From assembly GCF_001612665.1 (NCBI RefSeq), contig NZ_BDAX01000009.1, forward strand, positions 248,001 to 312,000: a stretch of 64,000 bases of DNA. Direction: 5' to 3'. Every line of letters begins with the position of its first letter. Positions within the stretch are counted from its first letter, which is position 1. A program made the translations under genes and the position numbers. Source of the stretch: Nocardia alba NBRC 108234. GTDB taxonomy: Bacteria > Actinomycetota > Actinomycetes > Mycobacteriales > Mycobacteriaceae. The notes below the pieces were generated by a model, which did no database searches, had not been told where the DNA came from, and saw nothing but the letters and a program-made list of their open reading frames with translations. Below, one piece after another: positions 60,595 through 64,000 of the stretch.

Positions 60595-61815
60595 TCAGTT
60601 CAGGATGATCGGCAACGCGGCCACATCGTTCTGCGTGAGTACCGGCAGATTGCCGATCTCACCGTGCGGCACGGCAAGTCGCATCCGCGGGAAACGCGCG
60701 AACAGCGCGGGCAGCGCGATGGCGGCTTCCAGACGCGACAGCGCGGCGCCGGGGCAGATGTGCGGGCCGTAGCCGAAGGCCAAGTGGCGGTTGGCGGTCG
60801 AGCGCGTCACGTCGAAGTCGTCGGCGGTGTCGCCGTGCACCGTGATGTCGCGGCCGACGGCGCGGTAGGACATCACCACGCCCTCGCCCTTGGCGATCAC
60901 GGTGTCGCCGACGGTGATGTCCTCGGTGGCGAAACGCATCAGCAGGTGCGTGACCGGGCCGTCCCAGCGCAGCGACTCCTCGATCACCTGCTTCCACTCC
61001 ACATCGCCCGCGAGGACCTTGGCCAGCTGTTCGGGTTCGCCGAGCAGCGCGCGCACGGTGTTGATGATCAGGCTCACGGTGGTTTCGTGACCGGCGGCGA
61101 CGAGGGCCTTGATGTTGCCGATCGCCTCCTCCTCGGTGAGCGGCTCGCCGCCCTCATCGGCGGTGACGAATGCCGAGGTCAGATCATCGGCCGGGTCCGC
61201 GATCTTCTGCCGGACCAGGTCGGTGAAGTACACATCGAGGCCGCCGATCACCGCGAGGCGCTCGTCCTGCGGGGTCATCACCGAGAAGAACTTCTTGTAC
61301 CAATCGAGCAGCTGCGCGTGATCTTCGCGCGCGACGCCCATGAGGTCGCCGACCACCCGCATCGGCAGCGGATAGGCGAAAACCTCCTTGAGGTCCACCG
61401 CAGCGCCATCGGCACCGGCGGCCTCCACGTCGTCGAGCAGGTCGGCGGTCAGCTGCTCGATCACCGGGCGGAGCTCTTCCAACCGCCGGGGGGCCAGCGC
61501 CTGGGAGGTCTTGAGCCGCAACCGGCGGTGCTCGGCACCGTCGACGCTGAACATCGAACGGTCGACGAGGACCATCCCGATCAGCGGCCACTGGTCGGTC
61601 ACCACGCCGTCGGCGTACAGCGACCACGCGTTGATGTCCTTGACCAGCCGGGTGTCCGTGGTCAGCTGACGCGCGACGGCGTGATCGGTGACCGTCCAAG
61701 CGGGCACGCCGAGCAGGTCGATCCGGGTGATCGGGCCGAGCTCACGTAGTCGGTTGGTCTCCCCGTCGAGGTCGCTGACCATGGGATCGATGGCAAAGGG
61801 GCATTGGGAACTCAC
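60595..61815 (-). CDS. Cytochrome P450, CYP154-like, conservon P450
   Basis: This 406-residue protein has the I-helix AAGHETTVSLI, an intact K-helix EESLRWDGPV (ExxR) and the heme loop FGYGPHICPGAAL. The start is GTG 61815, overlapping the previous P450 stop in GTGA. It is the last gene of a conservon, where Streptomyces operons usually carry a CYP154 next to a CYP157. The substrate is unknown; redox partners are not encoded nearby. Confidence 0.93.
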   Translation of the reverse strand: MSSQCPFAIDPMVSDLDGETNRLRELGPITRIDLLGVPAWTVTDHAVARQLTTDTRLVKDINAWSLYADGVVTDQWPLIGMVLVDRSMFSVDGAEHRRLRLKTSQALAPRRLEELRPVIEQLTADLLDDVEAAGADGAAVDLKEVFAYPLPMRVVGDLMGVAREDHAQLLDWYKKFFSVMTPQDERLAVIGGLDVYFTDLVRQKIADPADDLTSAFVTADEGGEPLTEEEAIGNIKALVAAGHETTVSLIINTVRALLGEPEQLAKVLAGDVEWKQVIEESLRWDGPVTHLLMRFATEDITVGDTVIAKGEGVVMSYRAVGRDITVHGDTADDFDVTRSTANRHLAFGYGPHICPGAALSRLEAAIALPALFARFPRMRLAVPHGEIGNLPVLTQNDVAALPIILN

Positions 61816-63065
61816 GAGAAACCTCCGACGGGTCGAACCGGTGTGAAACGGACGGGCAGCGCGCTCATGCCCCGTAGGAAAGGCGAGGGTCGCCGGGTGA
61901 GCTGGTCGGCGGGTACCGCGAGATCCATGTCGGGGAGCCGGTCGAGCAGCACCTCGATCCCGGTCCTGGAAATGATCTCCGCGATCTGCTGTGCCGGGAA
62001 GGGGCAGCGGTATTCGCCGTAGCTGAACGCGAAGTGCGCGTTGTTGCCCGTCGGCACCGAGCCGCCGTCGGTAAACGATTGGCGCACATGCGGATCGAGG
62101 TTGGCGGCGGCCAGACCGAGCAGCAGCATGTCGCCCGCCCGGATCGTCTGATCGGCGAGGCGGGTATCGCGCGCCGCCCACCGCCCAGACAGGATCGAGG
62201 TGGGACTCTCTTCCCAGAGCACCTCGCTCATCGCCTCGCCGACGCTGCGCCTGCCGCCGCCGAGCGCGTTGGCGAACCGGTCGTCGGTGAGCATCAACCG
62301 CATCGAACTGCCCAACCAGTCGGCGGTGGGCAGATGGCCCGCGGCGGCGATCGCCATCAGGTCCATCATGTATTCCTCGTCGGTGAACGGCTCGGCGTCG
62401 GCCAGCATCAGCGACACCAGATCACCACCGGGACGCGCCTTCTTGGCTGCCAGCAATCGCGCCATGTGTTCGGCGAAGCGTGCGTGTCCGGCCTGGGCGT
62501 CGGCGCCACCGTCGGCGAGCAGTTTCATCACCAGGGCGAGGTCGGCCGCATCGGTGTCGGGCAGGCCGAGAATGCGGGCCAGCGCCAGTACCGGCAGCAT
62601 CACCGCGAATTCGGCCATCAGGTCGGCGCTGCCGCGACCACAGAACCGGTCCACGAGCCGGTCTGCGATTTCCTCACAGGCACGGCGCAATTCGAAGTGG
62701 TCGACCGCGTCCAACGCCGACTCCACCATCGCCAGGTGTCTGCGGTGTTCGGCGCCCGCGGTGTAGTAGATCGAGGGCATGGGCCGCCCGACCATCGGCA
62801 GCAGCGGCCAGTCGTCGGGCACCTTGCCCCACTGGTTCCACAGCGACACATCGCGCGGGAACAGCAGCGGATCGCTGGTCACCTGGTGCAGTTCGCGATA
62901 CCCGATGATCAGCCAGGCCGGGAATCCGCCGGGCAGCTCGGCCCGCACGACCGGACCGTGATCACGGCGCATCCGTCGATAGACCTCGTGCGGTTCGATG
63001 TGGAACTCGGGCCCGCTCAACGGGACCGCGCCGGTGATCGGGCAGGCGCCGGTCGGTGTGCTCAT
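61812..63065 (-). CDS. Cytochrome P450, CYP157-like, ExxR motif altered
   Basis: This 417-residue P450 has the I-helix AAAGHLPTADWLGSS and the heme Cys in FAFSYGEYRCPF, where the usual Gly after Cys is Pro. The K-helix reads EVLWEESPTS, so the nearly invariant Arg of ExxR is Trp. Loss of this motif is a known trait of the CYP157 family of conservons. ATG 63065 shares its A with the TGA of the GTPase gene. Confidence 0.9.
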   Translation of the reverse strand: MSTPTGACPITGAVPLSGPEFHIEPHEVYRRMRRDHGPVVRAELPGGFPAWLIIGYRELHQVTSDPLLFPRDVSLWNQWGKVPDDWPLLPMVGRPMPSIYYTAGAEHRRHLAMVESALDAVDHFELRRACEEIADRLVDRFCGRGSADLMAEFAVMLPVLALARILGLPDTDAADLALVMKLLADGGADAQAGHARFAEHMARLLAAKKARPGGDLVSLMLADAEPFTDEEYMMDLMAIAAAGHLPTADWLGSSMRLMLTDDRFANALGGGRRSVGEAMSEVLWEESPTSILSGRWAARDTRLADQTIRAGDMLLLGLAAANLDPHVRQSFTDGGSVPTGNNAHFAFSYGEYRCPFPAQQIAEIISRTGIEVLLDRLPDMDLAVPADQLTRRPSPFLRGMSALPVRFTPVRPVGGFS

Positions 63066-63676
63066 CAAACGGTTCCTCCGTGCGGGACAGCCGAAAACAG
63101 GTGCTCGACCAGGGTGATCAGCACCTGTTTGCTCGATTCGCGCGAGCGCGCGTCACACATCACCAGCGGAACGGCCGGATCGAGATCGAGTGCGTCGCGC
63201 ACGGACTCGGGCGAATGGACATCGCCGAAGTCGTTGCAGGCGACCACGAACGGGGTGCCCTGATGTTCCAGCCGGTCGATCGCGTACCAGGAGTCGGCGA
63301 TCCGGCGCTGGTCGACCAGCACGATCGCGCCGAGCGTGCCGGCGAACAACCGGTCCCACAGAAACCAGAACCGTTGCTGCCCAGGGGCTCCGAACAGATA
63401 CAGCACATGTTCGTCGTCGAGGGTGATGCGACCGAAGTCGAAGGCGACGGTGGTGGTGGACTTTCCCGGCACACCGCTGGTGTCGTCGACATCTGCCCCG
63501 ACATCGGTCATCGTGGCTTCGGTGTCCAGGGGCCGGATCTCGCTCACCGAACGCACCAATGTCGTTTTGCCGACACCGAATCCGCCGATCACCACGATCT
63601 TCAACCCGTGCCTTGCCGTGCTGTGCAGCGGCGCTCGAGCCCGCTCGGGCACGTTCTCAGAGCTTGCGAAGTCCAA
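63065..63676 (-). CDS. Conservon small GTP-binding protein (CvnD-like)
   Basis: This 203-residue protein has G1 GGFGVGKTT, the G3 region LFGAPGQQRF and a G4-like CNDF. The N-terminus DFASSENVPERA is the usual one for CvnD, supporting the TTG start at 63676 with GAAGGTG upstream. CvnD proteins act with a membrane sensor kinase-like CvnA, a roadblock protein CvnB and DUF742 CvnC, in a eukaryote-like G-protein signalling complex. Confidence 0.92.
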   Translation of the reverse strand: MDFASSENVPERARAPLHSTARHGLKIVVIGGFGVGKTTLVRSVSEIRPLDTEATMTDVGADVDDTSGVPGKSTTTVAFDFGRITLDDEHVLYLFGAPGQQRFWFLWDRLFAGTLGAIVLVDQRRIADSWYAIDRLEHQGTPFVVACNDFGDVHSPESVRDALDLDPAVPLVMCDARSRESSKQVLITLVEHLFSAVPHGGTV

Positions 63677-64000
63677 CGAGCACCTTCTCGAGGGTGGAAG
63701 CGTCCAGCGACATCGCCGCCGACAGCGGTGGGCGCACCGTGATCTTGCCTGCGGCGAGCAGGTCCGAGAGCACGACCGTGACCACCCCGACGGGCAGGTG
63801 CAGCTCGGCCGCGATCTCCACCACCGCGGTCGGCGACCGGCAGATATCGAGGACGGCGGCCTGTTCCGACGGCATGCCCGCGGTGGGCGCGGACTCGCTG
63901 ACCACCAGGGTGACCAGGTCGAATTCCTCGGTCACGGGGGCGCGGCCGCCGGTCAGCGTATAGAACCGGTCGGGATCGTCGTCGCGACCTGCCCTGGTCA
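63657..64000 (-). CDS. DUF742 protein (CvnC-like), 5' end outside window
   Basis: The frame is open to the right edge. The visible part begins TRAGRDDDPDRFYTLTGGRA, the typical DUF742 N-terminal segment, and continues with a winged-helix-like core (IAAELHLPVGVVTVVLSDLL) and ends VLVGLRKL. It overlaps the GTPase gene by 20 bases. The remaining conservon genes (roadblock protein and histidine-kinase-like CvnA) should lie just beyond the window. Confidence 0.92.
   Translation of the reverse strand, partial: TRAGRDDDPDRFYTLTGGRAPVTEEFDLVTLVVSESAPTAGMPSEQAAVLDICRSPTAVVEIAAELHLPVGVVTVVLSDLLAAGKITVRPPLSAAMSLDASTLEKVLVGLRKL

Overview
This window is GC-rich DNA from an actinobacterium of the order Mycobacteriales, most likely Nocardia. 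Support comes from class Ib ribonucleotide reductase genes with NrdR boxes, DUF3558 and MTB12-like lipoproteins, a short resuscitation-promoting factor, a stand-alone LigD-type polymerase, a MoaC-MogA fusion, an F420-type luciferase-like enzyme and a conservon with two P450s. The species is inferred. No insertion sequence, prophage or CRISPR array was seen.

Region 1-16000 is a secondary-metabolite locus. The 3' part of a large NRPS gene (A-T-E, C-A-T, C-A-T-E-TE) is translationally coupled to a DrrA-type ATPase and two ABC-2 permeases, followed by a siderophore-binding-type lipoprotein. Together they suggest a secreted D-residue-rich peptide, possibly a siderophore. Region 16000-28000 is mixed: a Tat-exported intradiol dioxygenase-like lipoprotein, an epoxide hydrolase divergent from a WYL regulator, nrdF, mgtE, a TetR regulator with a clear palindromic operator next to a frameshifted DUF899 gene, and small lipoproteins. 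Region 28000-39100 holds nrdHIE, an FMN reductase/TetR pair, nadE, a nearly complete molybdenum cofactor set (moaA-moaD on one strand, moeA-moaC/mogA-moaE on the other) and a CobW-type GTPase.

Region 39100-48700 holds a cell-wall amidase, an ECF sigma factor, a CDF metal exporter with an inverted repeat in its promoter spacer, and the most unusual locus. This is a 1119-residue protein in which a Lon (S16)-like Ser-Lys protease domain, one transmembrane helix and a WD40-type propeller are fused. It lies divergent from an MTB12-like lipoprotein, a sigma-70-like protein and an unknown coupled partner.

Region 48900-58700 holds two secreted-type lipases with a divergent PucR-like regulator, an rpf gene with a long structured leader, a three-component set resembling HbpS-SenS-SenR of Streptomyces, a baeRF-type protein, a LigD polymerase-domain protein and tRNA-Glu(CTC). 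Region 58700-64000 holds a QsdR-type regulator with an acyl-CoA dehydrogenase gene, and the distal part of a conservon (DUF742, small GTPase, a CYP157-like P450 lacking the ExxR arginine, and a CYP154-like P450) that runs off the right edge.
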